Positions 8,412 through 19,344 of a stretch of DNA of 64,000 bases are shown here, in pieces. The first letter of the stretch is position 1, and the number at the start of each line of letters is the position of its first letter. The notes beneath the pieces are model-generated. The model saw nothing but the letters and a program-made list of their open reading frames with translations. It ran no database searches and was not told where the DNA came from. Source of the stretch: PALSA-505 sp963699015 (GTDB lineage: Bacteria > Actinomycetota > Actinomycetes > Streptosporangiales > Streptosporangiaceae); NCBI GenBank assembly GCA_963699015.1, contig CAVOSX010000007.1:1-64000 (forward strand), written 5' to 3'. Position numbers and translations under genes: made by a program.

Positions 8412-8453
8412 GCCTTCGCCGTCATCGCCGGTCGGCGACGCGAGGGCGAAGGC
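8412..8453. terminator. Nested hairpin between convergent genes
   Basis: GCCTTCGCC (8412-8420) pairs perfectly with 8445-8453. Inside the loop, TCGCCG (8425-8430) pairs with CGGCGA (8433-8438). It lies between the stops of the SnoaL-like gene (8392) and the small membrane protein (8489). No U-tract is seen on either strand; many actinobacterial terminators lack one. Confidence 0.6.
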
Positions 8454-8488
8454 CGCTCGCCGCTTTCAGGTCATCGCGCCGAGCGGCG

Positions 8489-8683
8489 TTAGGAGGCCGG
8501 ACGACGGCGCAGGCCTACCACGGCCAGGGCCAAGCCCACAATCGCGATCACCGGGCCGATCACCGCCCAGATGGTGACACCGGACATGGTGCTTCCGCCG
8601 ATCACCCCAGCGCCCTGCAGCGCGAAGATGACTCCCGCCAACAGGAGAACCAGTCCCACGCCAACGAGCAGGGCGCTCTTCAT
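8489..8683 (-). CDS. Small two-helix membrane protein
   Basis: A 64-aa protein with two hydrophobic helices (about 4-27 and 34-57) separated by a Gly/Ser turn, and a C-terminal LRRRPAS tail. The ATG at 8683 is chosen because it begins directly at the first helix and has AGAGG upstream. A longer reading to 8881 would add a poorly hydrophobic, Arg-rich stretch. Short two-helix proteins of this type are common in actinobacteria. The function is unknown. Confidence 0.6.
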   Translation of the reverse strand: MKSALLVGVGLVLLLAGVIFALQGAGVIGGSTMSGVTIWAVIGPVIAIVGLALAVVGLRRRPAS

Positions 8684-8964
8684 GATCGCTGCCTCTTTAC
8701 CGGCCCGCTGGAGCAGGCCCTCCATGCCATCATCCCTGGAACGGCGCGGCGGCTGGCAAAGTTCAAAGTGGAGCGGCTTGGTTAGCCCGTTTCGTTCTGT
8801 GGCGCCCCCGAGCACAGGCGTATGACGGGTTCCATGCCCGGCGACGTGACGTACCCCGGCTGAATCAGCCGGTTGCGGCATCCGGCTCTACCGGGGCAAG
8901 CACCGCGGCTACGGTGGAAAGCGCGCCGTCCAGGTCGTCGATGTCCATCAGTGCACTGGCATAC

Positions 8965-9273
8965 TCAGCCGGCGCTTCGCTGAAGCTCCCACGCTGCCTC
9001 GAGAGCATCCTCAATAGCACCCGCGTCGCCGTCGGCGAGATCAGCGACAACCATCATGTGCTTGATGTACCGGGTCGGGACGCTGAAGGTCCGGGGAAAC
9101 TGGCGCAATATCAAGTCGCGGTAATCGAAATCAGCCCGGATCACCAGATGCGCGTCATCAAGTTGGCGTGCGACCAGCCTGCCGCGGTATCGCCACTCAG
9201 CCAGCCCCTCCGGCGCGGTGCGGCGCACGCCTGCCAGGGACTCGGCCAGCTGAGCTATGTCGTCGATGTGCAC
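8965..9273 (-). CDS. MmcQ/YjbR-like protein
   Basis: The 102-aa sequence matches the MmcQ/YjbR (CyaY-like fold) family: an N-terminal helix IDDIAQLAESLAGVRRTAPEG, then WRYRGRLVARQLD, VIRADFDYRD and a C-terminal helix. It starts with GTG at 9273. Members are small proteins of unclear function that have been suggested to bind DNA. It stands alone. About 280 bp between its stop and the upstream start of the small membrane protein hold no supportable gene. Confidence 0.7.
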   Translation of the reverse strand: MHIDDIAQLAESLAGVRRTAPEGLAEWRYRGRLVARQLDDAHLVIRADFDYRDLILRQFPRTFSVPTRYIKHMMVVADLADGDAGAIEDALEAAWELQRSAG

Positions 9274-9333
9274 GAGCGCGGGCTTCCCTCGTTTCCCCTG
9301 ATCACGGTCACCGGCTCAGGGATACTTTGGCAC

Positions 9334-9813
9334 ATGCATGCTTCGACGCAGCAAGGTCTTGTTCGCTCGCCGTTGCGGTGCGGCATCGTGCTACGGGTTC
9401 AGGAAGCTACCTGCGAGATTTTCGGAGCGGGGCAACTCAGGTCCGTCGGGTACGCGAAGCAGTTCCCGTCGCCGCGGACGGAAAGGGTGTCACCCGGCCA
9501 CCTGGTAGCCGTCGCGACCGCGCCAGACGGCTCCGAGGTGGTGATCTGGCGGTGGTATGACGCTGTCGTGCTCGGCGAAGAGACCGGCCTGATCCGGCTG
9601 TGGGAACCCGCGCACGGCGAAGTCGTTGCCCAGCGCCGCCGCGCGCAGCAGCAACCACCGCCCGGAACGCGGGCCTACCTGTCCGCCGGTCTCCCAGGGG
9701 CAGACTGGTGGGTCGCTGGCGCCGTCGCGGCCAGGGCGGAGGATGCCGACGTCGAGCTGGACGAGGTCGAGCGTTTCTGCGACGAACACGATCTCTGGAA
9801 AGATCTGGTTTGA
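9334..9813 (+). CDS. Hypothetical protein
   Basis: A 159-aa protein of unknown function. It begins MHASTQQG and ends with an acidic tail (DVELDEVERFCDEHDLWKDLV). The middle has a beta-rich pattern (GHLVAVATAPDGSEVVIWRWYDAVVLGEETGLIRLWEP) like small single-domain actinobacterial hypotheticals. There is no signal peptide or membrane helix. The start at 9334 lacks a clear ribosome-binding site and may be wrong. Confidence 0.5.
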   Translation: MHASTQQGLVRSPLRCGIVLRVQEATCEIFGAGQLRSVGYAKQFPSPRTERVSPGHLVAVATAPDGSEVVIWRWYDAVVLGEETGLIRLWEPAHGEVVAQRRRAQQQPPPGTRAYLSAGLPGADWWVAGAVAARAEDADVELDEVERFCDEHDLWKDLV

Positions 9814-9989
9814 GATTCGGATCACGGCCGTCACCCTAGTCAGGGGGTTCCCGATCACCTGGTGTCGTTGAAGAGCCTGGTTATTACGGGGGTTGCCGTG
9901 GCGGGGCACGAGGGGAGTACGCACGCGTGGCCATGTGGTCCATGACCCTGGCCAATCGATAATCCTGGTCGCGTCGGGCCGGGCCCGTT

Positions 9990-10517
9990 ATGCGTCGGCG
10001 GCTGCATCTGCTGGATGTCGCTGGCCTGTGCTATTTCCTGGCTCTGGGCGCCATACTGATCATCATTCACCCTGGGCACCTTGACTTCTGGTCCCGCTAC
10101 GCTCAGGCAGGTTCCCACACCGCGCTCACGCTGATCGTATTCGGCTCAATCCTCATCGGCCATCCATTCACCGAGTCCTACGCACGCGAAAGGACACCAG
10201 CCGCGCTCTGGGATACTCCCGAATTCCACGCGATCAACCGGCGCATTTCAGCGGTGTGGGGACTGGCGTTTCTGGCCGGGACCATCTCCCTGATAGCCGC
10301 CGGCAGCACCGGCGATCGCCAGGTCCTGCTCCGGATCATCATTCCCTTCGGCGCCCTGTTTCTTGCTTACCAGTACACGCAGAAGCAGGCCGCGCAAGCC
10401 GGGAACCACGGCCCGGCCGCCACCGAGCCCGTGCCCGGCGGACACCCCGGCCAGAACGTGGGTAGCGGGCAAGCAGCCGCAACGCCGCCCACCGGCGAAG
10501 TATCCCAGGAAGAATAA
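9990..10517 (+). CDS. Conserved multi-pass membrane protein
   Basis: The 175-aa product has about four hydrophobic segments in residues 8-128. Between segments two and three is GHPFTESYARERTPAALWDTPEFHAINRRIS, a conserved-looking cytoplasmic loop found in a family of uncharacterised actinobacterial membrane proteins. The C-terminal ~45 residues are Gly/Pro/Ala-rich and disordered. The role is unknown. The minus-strand terminator of the convergent cupin gene overlaps its stop region. Confidence 0.65.
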   Translation: MRRRLHLLDVAGLCYFLALGAILIIIHPGHLDFWSRYAQAGSHTALTLIVFGSILIGHPFTESYARERTPAALWDTPEFHAINRRISAVWGLAFLAGTISLIAAGSTGDRQVLLRIIIPFGALFLAYQYTQKQAAQAGNHGPAATEPVPGGHPGQNVGSGQAAATPPTGEVSQEE

Positions 10518-10550
10518 AAACGACACGTCCTTGGGCAACCGCCCGGACGT
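10512..10550 (-). terminator. Rho-independent terminator of the cupin gene
   Basis: Read on the minus strand, ACGTCC-GGGC-GGTT-GCCC-AA-GGACGT forms a two-part stem with a GGTT loop (10550-10525). GTCG and then TTTTTATT follow (10520-10513). Stem plus U-tract downstream of the cupin stop at 10649 fits a classical intrinsic terminator, which is unusual in such GC-rich DNA. Confidence 0.7.
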
Positions 10551-10648
10551 CTCACCAGGGACCACGACGCGGGCGAGCCCGGCGACGCGCACGGACGAAC
10601 GGCGCCGCCGCTGCGGCGTTAGGGTCCTGAGCCGGTCCAGTCAGTGCT

Positions 10649-11152
10649 TCACGGTGTGCTGACGGGTCCGGTCCAGAACTTGATGCCCCACTCGGCTGAG
10701 ATTTCCTGAAGCTGGCCGGGACCAGGCGGCGGTGTCGCCGGGGCGGCGCCGGGGCTGGTGACGAGGATTCCGGCTTGGGCGAAATACCCGGTCATCGCGC
10801 CGGGCTGGCCCACGACCTGGAACCGGGCCGGAGCTGAGGACAGGTTCAGGGTGCCGTGAACCACCCCGGGGGCGACCCAGGCGCTGTCCCCGGGGCCGAG
10901 TACCGCGGTGGCCACTACTGCCCCGTCCCGTTCCTCGCACAGGGTGAGTTCGCCCTCCCGGACCAGGAACCACTCGCCGAAGCCATGGCTGTGCGGCGGC
11001 GGACCGCCGCCAGGCTGGGCGAGCACTTCGATCACATCCAGGAGCCCGCCGGTCATCGCCCGGTCGAGTTCGATGGTCACATGATTGCCTCCAGCCACGG
11101 CGTAGATTTTGCGGCCGGCCGGGGAAACCGGCGTCACCGGCATACCGCTCAT
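10649..11152 (-). CDS. Cupin-domain protein
   Basis: The 167-aa protein contains one conserved cupin barrel: motif 1 PPPHSHGFGEWFLVREGELTL (His-x-His and Glu metal ligands) and motif 2 with GDSAWVAPGVVHGTLN. The C-terminus (PGQLQEISAEWGIKFWTGP) resembles stand-alone quercetinase-like or sugar-binding cupins. Start 11152 is the first plausible ATG; 11143 has better spacing to the GGAGG upstream. The substrate is unknown. It has its own terminator. Confidence 0.75.
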   Translation of the reverse strand: MSGMPVTPVSPAGRKIYAVAGGNHVTIELDRAMTGGLLDVIEVLAQPGGGPPPHSHGFGEWFLVREGELTLCEERDGAVVATAVLGPGDSAWVAPGVVHGTLNLSSAPARFQVVGQPGAMTGYFAQAGILVTSPGAAPATPPPGPGQLQEISAEWGIKFWTGPVSTP

Positions 11153-11268
11153 CGCATCGCCTCCGTCGGCAGCTGATCGCTTCGCGCTGGCTGATCGCCC
11201 GCAGCCGCTGCTGATCCGCTCGCTAGGCTTGGTCACACGATCTTGACCGTCTCCAGCGTGGAGGGTCC

Positions 11269-12468
11269 ATGCGCCCGTTCTTCAAGGACGAGAGCTTCAA
11301 CTTCCAGACTGAGGTCGCGCTGGGCGCAACGTATCATCAGGCCGCCGACGTGGGGGAAGTCCTGTCTACGGTCGAGCGGATCCGCAACGGCCACGCGCAG
11401 TCCTGGGTCGATCAGTGGAGCGGCACCGCGGAGCGGCTGGCGGGCGAGGCCGCCGCCGGCGCAGACGCCGGGCAGTCGCGTTCGGCTGCCCGGCAGTTCC
11501 TCCGGGTGTCGATGTACTACTCGCTAGCAAGCTCTGCGGCGGACGGGACAGGAGACAGTACGCTGTTCGCCGGGCTGTGGGAAAAGCACCGCGCGGCGTG
11601 GGACCGCTTCGTCGATCTTGGCGACCTTCAGGCCGAGCGCATCGAGATCCCCTACGAGGGCACGACGCTGCCCGGCTACTTCTTCCGCTCCGGCCCGGTG
11701 GGCGAGCCGAGGCGGACGCTCATCTATAACAACGGGAGCGACGGCCCGGTGACCGGCGCCTGGGTCCAGGGCATCGCCGACGCGCTGGACCGGGGCTGGA
11801 ACGCGGTGGCCTTCGACGGCCCGGGCCAGAACGCCGCGCTGATCCGCCAGCACCTGACGTTCCGGCCGGACTGGGAGAAGGTCATCACCCCGGTCGTGGA
11901 CCACCTGCTGACGCGTCCCGATGTTGACGCAGGCAAGATCGCGCTGCTCGGGGTGAGCCAGGGTGGCTACTGGGTGACCAGATCGGTGGCCTTTGAGCAC
12001 CGCATCGCGGCCGCTGTCGTGGATCCCGGTGTCATCGATGTGTCCACGGTGATGTTCGGGCAGATCCCGCACTTCATGGTGAAGCTTGTCGACGCGGGCG
12101 AGCAGGAGAAGTTCGACCGGGACATGGATCTGGCGCTGCGGCTGTCCGCGGCGACGCGGTTGACGATGGCGTTCCGGATGCGCCCGTACGGCACCACGTC
12201 ACCGTATGAGTTTTACACCGCGGCCCGCGCATACGCGCTGACCGACGAGGTGATCGGGCGGATCACCTGCCCGGTACTGGTCACCGATCCCGACCACGAG
12301 CAGTTCTGGCCCGGGCAATCGCGCCAGCTGTATGACAAGGTGCCCGCCGCGAAGACGCTGATCCGCTTCACCGAGGAAGAGGGCGCGGACTCGCACTGCG
12401 AGCCGGTCGGCAACGGCATCCGCGGCGAGCGCATCTTCGACTGGCTTGACCAGCACATTCCCGCCTGA
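11269..12468 (+). CDS. Alpha/beta hydrolase (EstFrsA/DUF1100-like)
   Basis: The 399-aa protein has a helical N-terminal ~120-residue cap and a C-terminal alpha/beta hydrolase domain. The nucleophile Ser230 lies in GVSQGGYW, an Asp candidate in LVTDPDHEQFW and the His in DSHCEP. This layout matches the family of FrsA-like esterases and 2,6-dihydroxypseudooxynicotine hydrolase, in which the cap shapes a C-C or ester-bond hydrolase site. The substrate is unknown. It is transcribed away from the cupin gene. Confidence 0.8.
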   Translation: MRPFFKDESFNFQTEVALGATYHQAADVGEVLSTVERIRNGHAQSWVDQWSGTAERLAGEAAAGADAGQSRSAARQFLRVSMYYSLASSAADGTGDSTLFAGLWEKHRAAWDRFVDLGDLQAERIEIPYEGTTLPGYFFRSGPVGEPRRTLIYNNGSDGPVTGAWVQGIADALDRGWNAVAFDGPGQNAALIRQHLTFRPDWEKVITPVVDHLLTRPDVDAGKIALLGVSQGGYWVTRSVAFEHRIAAAVVDPGVIDVSTVMFGQIPHFMVKLVDAGEQEKFDRDMDLALRLSAATRLTMAFRMRPYGTTSPYEFYTAARAYALTDEVIGRITCPVLVTDPDHEQFWPGQSRQLYDKVPAAKTLIRFTEEEGADSHCEPVGNGIRGERIFDWLDQHIPA

Positions 12469-12514
12469 ACCCCGTCGGCTCGGCTGCGCCGGAACCGGCC
12501 AGGACCAGCGCCGA

Positions 12515-12541
12515 CTCGCACGCTTGCCGGTGGCGTGCGAG
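12515..12541. terminator. Perfect 9-bp hairpin between convergent genes
   Basis: CTCGCACGC (12515-12523) and GCGTGCGAG (12533-12541) pair perfectly around a 9-nt loop. It lies between the stop of the hydrolase (12468) and that of the MFS permease (12558), so it is likely a bidirectional terminator. No U-tract is present. Confidence 0.6.
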
Positions 12542-12557
12542 GCGAAGACTGGGGTGG

Positions 12558-14036
12558 CTACGCCCGCGGAGATCGAAGGCCGCGGCTTTCGGCGATGCCG
12601 AGGGCGGTGGCGCTCGTCGGCATTTCGCCTGTTTCCCCGGTCAGTGCTTCCAGGCTCTGCCCCTTGGGTTCGGGCAGCATGGTGATGGTCACGACGGCAC
12701 CTGCGAGGGCGATGAAGCCGACAATGGCGCTGGTGTCGCTCAGCCCGATCCGGGGCAGGAGGCTGGTCAGCGCGTAGGTGCCGATGAAAGCGCCGATCTT
12801 CCCCGCGGCGGCGGCGATGCCGTGGCTGGTGGTGCGGACCCGGACCGGGAAGATCTCGGCAGGGTAGACGAACGTTGTGGTGTTGGGCCCGAACTCGCTG
12901 AAGAAGTAGGTCGCGCCGAACAAGATGAGGAACGGGCCGACGGTGGTGGTGGCGCCGGGGATAAGCCACAGCCCGAAGAAGGCCGCGGCGATCAGAACGA
13001 ACCCTGCGGTCTGGATGAACCGCCGCCCGATCCGGTCGATCGTCCAGGCGGCCAGGAAATAGCCGGGCAGCGCCGCGACGGCGAAGATGGCCAGCGTGTA
13101 GGCGGTCTGGCCGATCAGCGAGGCATGCGGAGCCACGAGGCTCACGATCAGCGGGCTGGAGATGGTGTTGCCGTAGTAGACGAAGTCGAACAGCAGCCAG
13201 GCCAGGGAAGCGCCGATCAGCCAGCGCAGCAGCTGGCTGTCGGCCAGCACTGCGCGGATCCCGGTCGCCTTGCCCTCACGCCGCGCTTTCTCGTCGGCTT
13301 TCTCGGCCTCGATCTTGGCCAGCCGGAACCGGGGGGTCTCGTTGATCTGGCGGCGCAGCCAGAACACGGCCAGGGCCGGGATCGCGCCGAAGCCAAGCAG
13401 CAGCCGCCACACCAGGTTCTCCGACATCCCGGTGGCCAGCAGCCCGATGGCCAGCAGCGGCCCGAACACCAGGCCGGCGCCTTGCATGGCGAACACCAGC
13501 GAGACCATCTGGCCGCGGTTCTGCTTGTTCGCGTATTCGCTCATGATGGTGGCGCTGACCGGGTAGTCGCCGCCGATGCCGAACCCGAGTATGGCCCGGA
13601 AGCCGATCAGCCACCAGATGCCGGGCGAGAACGCCGACGCGATCGCGCCCACCGCCAGCACCAGGACCTCGTAGCCGTAAATCTTCTTCCGCCCGAGCCG
13701 GTCGGCGATGCGGCCGAAAAAGATGGCTCCGACGGCGGCGGTGAGCAGGGCCAGCGAGGACAGCAGCGACTTCTGGGAGCTCGTGATGTTCCACTGCGTG
13801 ACCAGGATCGAGGCTACGACCCCGATCACGAACAGGTCATAGGCGTCGGTGAAAAATCCCATCCCGGAGGTGACGAGGATTTTCCAGTGCTCACGGGAGG
13901 TCGGCGCTTCATCGAGCTGCGCCAGCAGCTCCCGGCTGACCTGCTCGTCGCCGCCCGGAGCGACGGCTGCGCGGACAGTGGGAGGTGAAGACACGGGGGC
14001 TCTTTCCGATAGCCAGACGGCAGCGGTCCCTGCCAC
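12558..14036 (-). CDS. MFS transporter, phosphate:H+ symporter (PHS)-like
   Basis: This 492-aa permease has 12 predicted helices. GMGFFTDAYDLFVIGVV opens helix 1, GRIADRLGRKKIYG is the MFS loop 2-3 motif, GIGGDYPVSATIMSEYA lies in helix 4, and EFGPNTTTFVYPAEIFPVRVRTT lies before the last helices. This combination is characteristic of the PHS group (fungal Pho84 relatives) and related actinobacterial permeases, so inorganic phosphate or a similar anion is the best guess. An ~85-residue charged central loop follows helix 6. GTG 14036 is taken as start; the first ~45 residues are a cytoplasmic tail. Confidence 0.85.
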   Translation of the reverse strand: MAGTAAVWLSERAPVSSPPTVRAAVAPGGDEQVSRELLAQLDEAPTSREHWKILVTSGMGFFTDAYDLFVIGVVASILVTQWNITSSQKSLLSSLALLTAAVGAIFFGRIADRLGRKKIYGYEVLVLAVGAIASAFSPGIWWLIGFRAILGFGIGGDYPVSATIMSEYANKQNRGQMVSLVFAMQGAGLVFGPLLAIGLLATGMSENLVWRLLLGFGAIPALAVFWLRRQINETPRFRLAKIEAEKADEKARREGKATGIRAVLADSQLLRWLIGASLAWLLFDFVYYGNTISSPLIVSLVAPHASLIGQTAYTLAIFAVAALPGYFLAAWTIDRIGRRFIQTAGFVLIAAAFFGLWLIPGATTTVGPFLILFGATYFFSEFGPNTTTFVYPAEIFPVRVRTTSHGIAAAAGKIGAFIGTYALTSLLPRIGLSDTSAIVGFIALAGAVVTITMLPEPKGQSLEALTGETGEMPTSATALGIAESRGLRSPRA

Positions 14037-14242
14037 CGTCCGGCCTCCACTGCCCGTGCTCTGCGCCGGTAAAAACGAACCACGGTGAACTCTGGGTAAA
14101 CGAGCATTGGCCCGGTCCGCCGGGTCGGCGGCTTACTGGATTAGGACGGTCAGCTTCGGGTAGCGGCCAAAGCGCAAAGCACTGGATGGCATACTTGCCG
14201 GCGGGTAAAGCGCGCTTCGAAGCCAGGCCTCCTGCCCGTCCA

Positions 14243-14284
14243 AGCAGTTCAGCATTTATTTCCGCGAGCCGTTACTGAACTGCT
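14243..14284. promoter_or_regulatory. 10-bp perfect inverted repeat in the MFS/AraC intergenic region
   Basis: AGCAGTTCAG (14243-14252) is repeated inverted at 14275-14284. Arm centres are 32 bp apart, about three helical turns. It sits 120 bp before the AraC start within the 367-bp divergent region 14037-14403, which otherwise holds only a 10-bp palindrome (AAGCGCGCTT, 14208-14217). It is a candidate operator for the AraC-type regulator; a stem-loop is the alternative. Confidence 0.5.
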
Positions 14285-14403
14285 CTATGTTGCGATCCGG
14301 AGCTTTACGGCCTTCAGCAAAGGCACCGGACGCGGCCGCCGCCGCTGCCGGCGTGGTCATCGCCGGGAATCAGCACCGGGTGCCGGATGGATACGATGCA
14401 TAG

Positions 14404-14856
14404 ATGACCAGCAGGCTCTCCGCGACGCAGCATCTGCGCGACCTGGCCCGGCTGCGCCGGGTCAGGGACCGGATCGACCGGGAGTACGCGCAGCCGCTGG
14501 ACGTCGAGGCGCTGGCCCGCGGCGCGCACATGTCGGCAGGCCATCTCAGCCGCGAGTTCCGGCTGGCCTACGGCGAGTCACCCTACAGCTACCTGATGAC
14601 GCGGCGGATCGAGCGCGCGATGGCGCTGCTGCGCCGTGGCGACCTAAGCGTCACCGAGGTCTGCTTCGCGGTCGGCTGCTCGTCGCTGGGCACCTTCAGC
14701 AGCCGGTTCGCCGAGCTGGTCGGGATGCCGCCCAGCGCCTACCGGCGCCGCGCGGCGGGCGCGACGGCGGGGATGCCGTCGTGCGTGGCCAAGCAGGTGA
14801 CCAGACCGGTCAGGAATCGAGAAGCGTCCCCGGGTTCGCTGCCGTCATACTCCTGA
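14404..14856 (+). CDS. AraC-family regulator, DNA-binding domain only
   Basis: A 150-aa protein whose residues ~15-120 form the double helix-turn-helix of AraC/XylS proteins (LDVEALARGAHMSAGHLSREF, then LSVTEVCFAVGCSSLGTFSSRF and GMPPSAYRRR). There is no N-terminal effector domain, so it may bind DNA constitutively or sense through partners. The gene lies 117 bp upstream of the VOC and UvrA-like genes on the same strand and probably regulates them. Confidence 0.85.
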   Translation: MTSRLSATQHLRDLARLRRVRDRIDREYAQPLDVEALARGAHMSAGHLSREFRLAYGESPYSYLMTRRIERAMALLRRGDLSVTEVCFAVGCSSLGTFSSRFAELVGMPPSAYRRRAAGATAGMPSCVAKQVTRPVRNREASPGSLPSYS

Positions 14857-14973
14857 CCAGACACAAATCGACAGCCAGGGCGATCGGGCCGCTGATTTCC
14901 GGGCTTCCAGTACTGGCTGAGGGCCCCGGCAATCCCGCCGGGCCGATCTGAACCCACGACTCCAGGAGTGACC

Positions 14974-15327
14974 ATGACCGGCTCCACCGAGGGAATCAAG
15001 ACCGTGCTGCATCCGGTGTCCGACCTGGCGGCAGCCAAGGCGGTATATACGGCCCTGCTCGGCGTCCCGCCGCAGAGCGACTCGTCCTACTACGTCGGCT
15101 TCGAGGCCGCGGGCCAGCAGATCGGGCTGGTGCCTGGCGGTGCGCAGCAGGGCATGACCTCGCCAGTGGCCTACTGGCACGTGCCGGACATCGAGGCGAA
15201 GCTGGCCGAGGTGACCGCCGCCGGCGCCACCGTGAAGGAGCCCCCGCGCGACGTCGGCGGCGGCCGGCTGGTGGCCACCTTCACCGACCCCGACGGCAAT
15301 GTCCTCGGGCTGCTGCAGGACCGCTGA
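14974..15327 (+). CDS. VOC-fold (glyoxalase/bleomycin-resistance) protein
   Basis: 117 aa with the beta-alpha-beta-beta-beta VOC pattern: KTVLHPVSDLAAAKAVYTALLGV at the start and VATFTDPDGNVLGLLQ at the end, which carries the usual metal-ligand position (Glu) replaced by Gly/Leu-type residues. It may therefore be a binding protein rather than a metalloenzyme. The ATG at 14974 has CCAGGAG 6 nt upstream. It ends 10 bp before the UvrA-like start, so the two are surely co-transcribed. Confidence 0.8.
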   Translation: MTGSTEGIKTVLHPVSDLAAAKAVYTALLGVPPQSDSSYYVGFEAAGQQIGLVPGGAQQGMTSPVAYWHVPDIEAKLAEVTAAGATVKEPPRDVGGGRLVATFTDPDGNVLGLLQDR

Positions 15328-15337
15328 TGGGGACACG

Positions 15338-17725
<2,388 letters not shown>

Positions 17726-17766
17726 CCGAGGCCCCAGACCCTGGCTGGCCCGGTCGGGACAGCTGC

Positions 17767-18288
17767 CTAGCCGACGTTGACCGCCAGGTCCTGATAGGCG
17801 GGCATGAGCTCGTCCCACCGCGCGTCTGCGTCGCAGCGCTCACGCCCGGCGAGGTAGGCGGCGAGATCTTCGACATGGACCTGGATCCCGGCCCCGTAGG
17901 CGGCGAGCTGGTCCAGGCGCATGCCCCGTTCCTCCCAGACCAGGATGGCCTGGTCACCACCGGAAGCCAGGCTGACCTCGATGACCTGCTCGTCCGGCTG
18001 GCCCGGGTGCTTGGTCAGCAGCAGCAGCCGCCGCGGGGGCTCGCACGCTTGCACCCGCCCGGTGCCTTCCCATCCGCTGGCAAAAAAGCGTGCGCGGAAC
18101 TCACCGCCGAGGCGGAGGTCGCCCTCGACCTCGCCCATCCAGCGGGCCAGACGGCCGGGATCGGTCAGTGCCGACCACAGGTCGCCGGGATCGGTGTCGA
18201 AGCGGTCCTGCACGCACGCCACGCCCTTGCCGTCTGCTGATCGCAGGCTGCCCAGGATGCGGGCGCCCGGATGTGCGCTGCCGGTCAT
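17767..18288 (-). CDS. SRPBCC/AHSA1-domain protein
   Basis: 173 aa with the START-like AHSA1 pattern (VACVQDRFDTDPGDLWSALTDPGRLARWMGEVEGDLRLGGEFRARF, ...RLLLLTKHPGQPDE). Proteins of this family bind hydrophobic ligands or act as small regulators and enzymes. It follows the haloperoxidase-like hydrolase on the same strand with 85 bp between them, so it may share its transcript. Confidence 0.8.
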   Translation of the reverse strand: MTGSAHPGARILGSLRSADGKGVACVQDRFDTDPGDLWSALTDPGRLARWMGEVEGDLRLGGEFRARFFASGWEGTGRVQACEPPRRLLLLTKHPGQPDEQVIEVSLASGGDQAILVWEERGMRLDQLAAYGAGIQVHVEDLAAYLAGRERCDADARWDELMPAYQDLAVNVG

Positions 18289-18373
18289 CTGGTGCTCCTT
18301 CGTTCGCGTTTCCCCAGGCGTCAGATGGCAAGGAACCTTTTGCCGTGGCCAGGCCAGCGCCGCCGAGACGATC

Positions 18374-19198
18374 TCAGGATTTCAGGAAGGTCAGCAGGTC
18401 GGCGTTGATGGTCGGCGCTTCGGTGGTGGGCATGCCGTGCGGGAAGCCGCTGTATGTCTTCAGCGTCCCGTTCCTGAGAAGCTTGGCCGACAACGGCCCG
18501 GAGTCGGCATACGGAACGACCTGATCGTCATCGCCGTGCATCACCAGCGTGGGCACGGTGATCTTCTTCAGGTCCTCGGTGAAGTCGGTCTGCGAGAAGG
18601 CGACAATGCCGTCGTAGTGCGGCTTCGCGCCGCCCATCATGCCCTGGCGCCACCAGTTGTCGATGATTGCCTCCGATGGTTTCGCGCCGGGCCGGTTGTA
18701 GCCATAAAATGGTCCCGCCGCGAAGTCGCGGTAGAACCGCGAGCGATTGGTCGCTACCTGTTCCTGGAGTCCATCGAACACTTCTTTAGGAAGGCCGCCC
18801 GGATTAGCATCGGTCTTCACCATCAGCGGCGGCACGGAGCTTATCAGTACAGCCTTCGCCACCCGGCTTTCGCCGTGCCGGGCCAGATAGCGCGCCACCT
18901 CGCCACCGCCGGTCGAATGGCCGATGTGAACCGCATTCTGCAGATCGAGGTGCGCCGTCACCGCGGCAAGGTCGTCGGCATAGTGGTCCATGTCATGGCC
19001 GTCGCTGGTCTGGGTCGATCGTCCATGACCGCGCCGGTCATGCGCGATGACGCGATAGCCGCGCAGCAGGAAGAACATCATCTGCGTGTCCCAGTCGTCG
19101 GCCGACAGCGGCCAGCCGTGGCTGAACACGATGGGCTGACCGCTGCCCCAGTCCTTGTAGAAGATCTCCGTGCCATCCGTGGTAGTGATCGTGCCCAC
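18374..19198 (-). CDS. Alpha/beta hydrolase, cofactor-free haloperoxidase type
   Basis: 274 aa closely resembling non-heme chloroperoxidases/arylesterases: VGTITTTDGTEIFYKDWGSG at the start, SHGWPLSADDWD oxyanion segment, DRRGHGRS, the nucleophile Ser in GHSTGGGE, catalytic Asp near MHGDDDQVVP and His near FPHGMPTT. The GTG at 19198 has GGGGAG 6 nt upstream; an ATG at 19264 would add an unrelated 22-residue leader. It acts in the cytoplasm, with an ester or peracid substrate. Confidence 0.87.
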   Translation of the reverse strand: MGTITTTDGTEIFYKDWGSGQPIVFSHGWPLSADDWDTQMMFFLLRGYRVIAHDRRGHGRSTQTSDGHDMDHYADDLAAVTAHLDLQNAVHIGHSTGGGEVARYLARHGESRVAKAVLISSVPPLMVKTDANPGGLPKEVFDGLQEQVATNRSRFYRDFAAGPFYGYNRPGAKPSEAIIDNWWRQGMMGGAKPHYDGIVAFSQTDFTEDLKKITVPTLVMHGDDDQVVPYADSGPLSAKLLRNGTLKTYSGFPHGMPTTEAPTINADLLTFLKS

Positions 19199-19344
19199 GT
19201 GGTGCTCCCCTCTTGGTCCTTTGGGGTGACACTGGCGAAGGAACGGCTCAGCGGGACAAGCCACTGCCGCGTCCCTGTGGATGCCCCCTCAAGTCCGTTG
19301 GCCTGTGATCGCGACCGAGCGCTCCCGCGCTCGTACCGCCAACC

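Noticed and set aside
8865..9050. Minus-strand 61-aa frame overlapping the YjbR-like gene end
   Set aside because: It overlaps the better-supported frame and has no recognisable domain.
12558..14036. Assigning the MFS permease to an aromatic-acid (AAHS) transporter
   Set aside because: The E-F-G-P-N-T-T-T-F and G-I-G-G-D-Y-P-V-S motifs fit the PHS group better.
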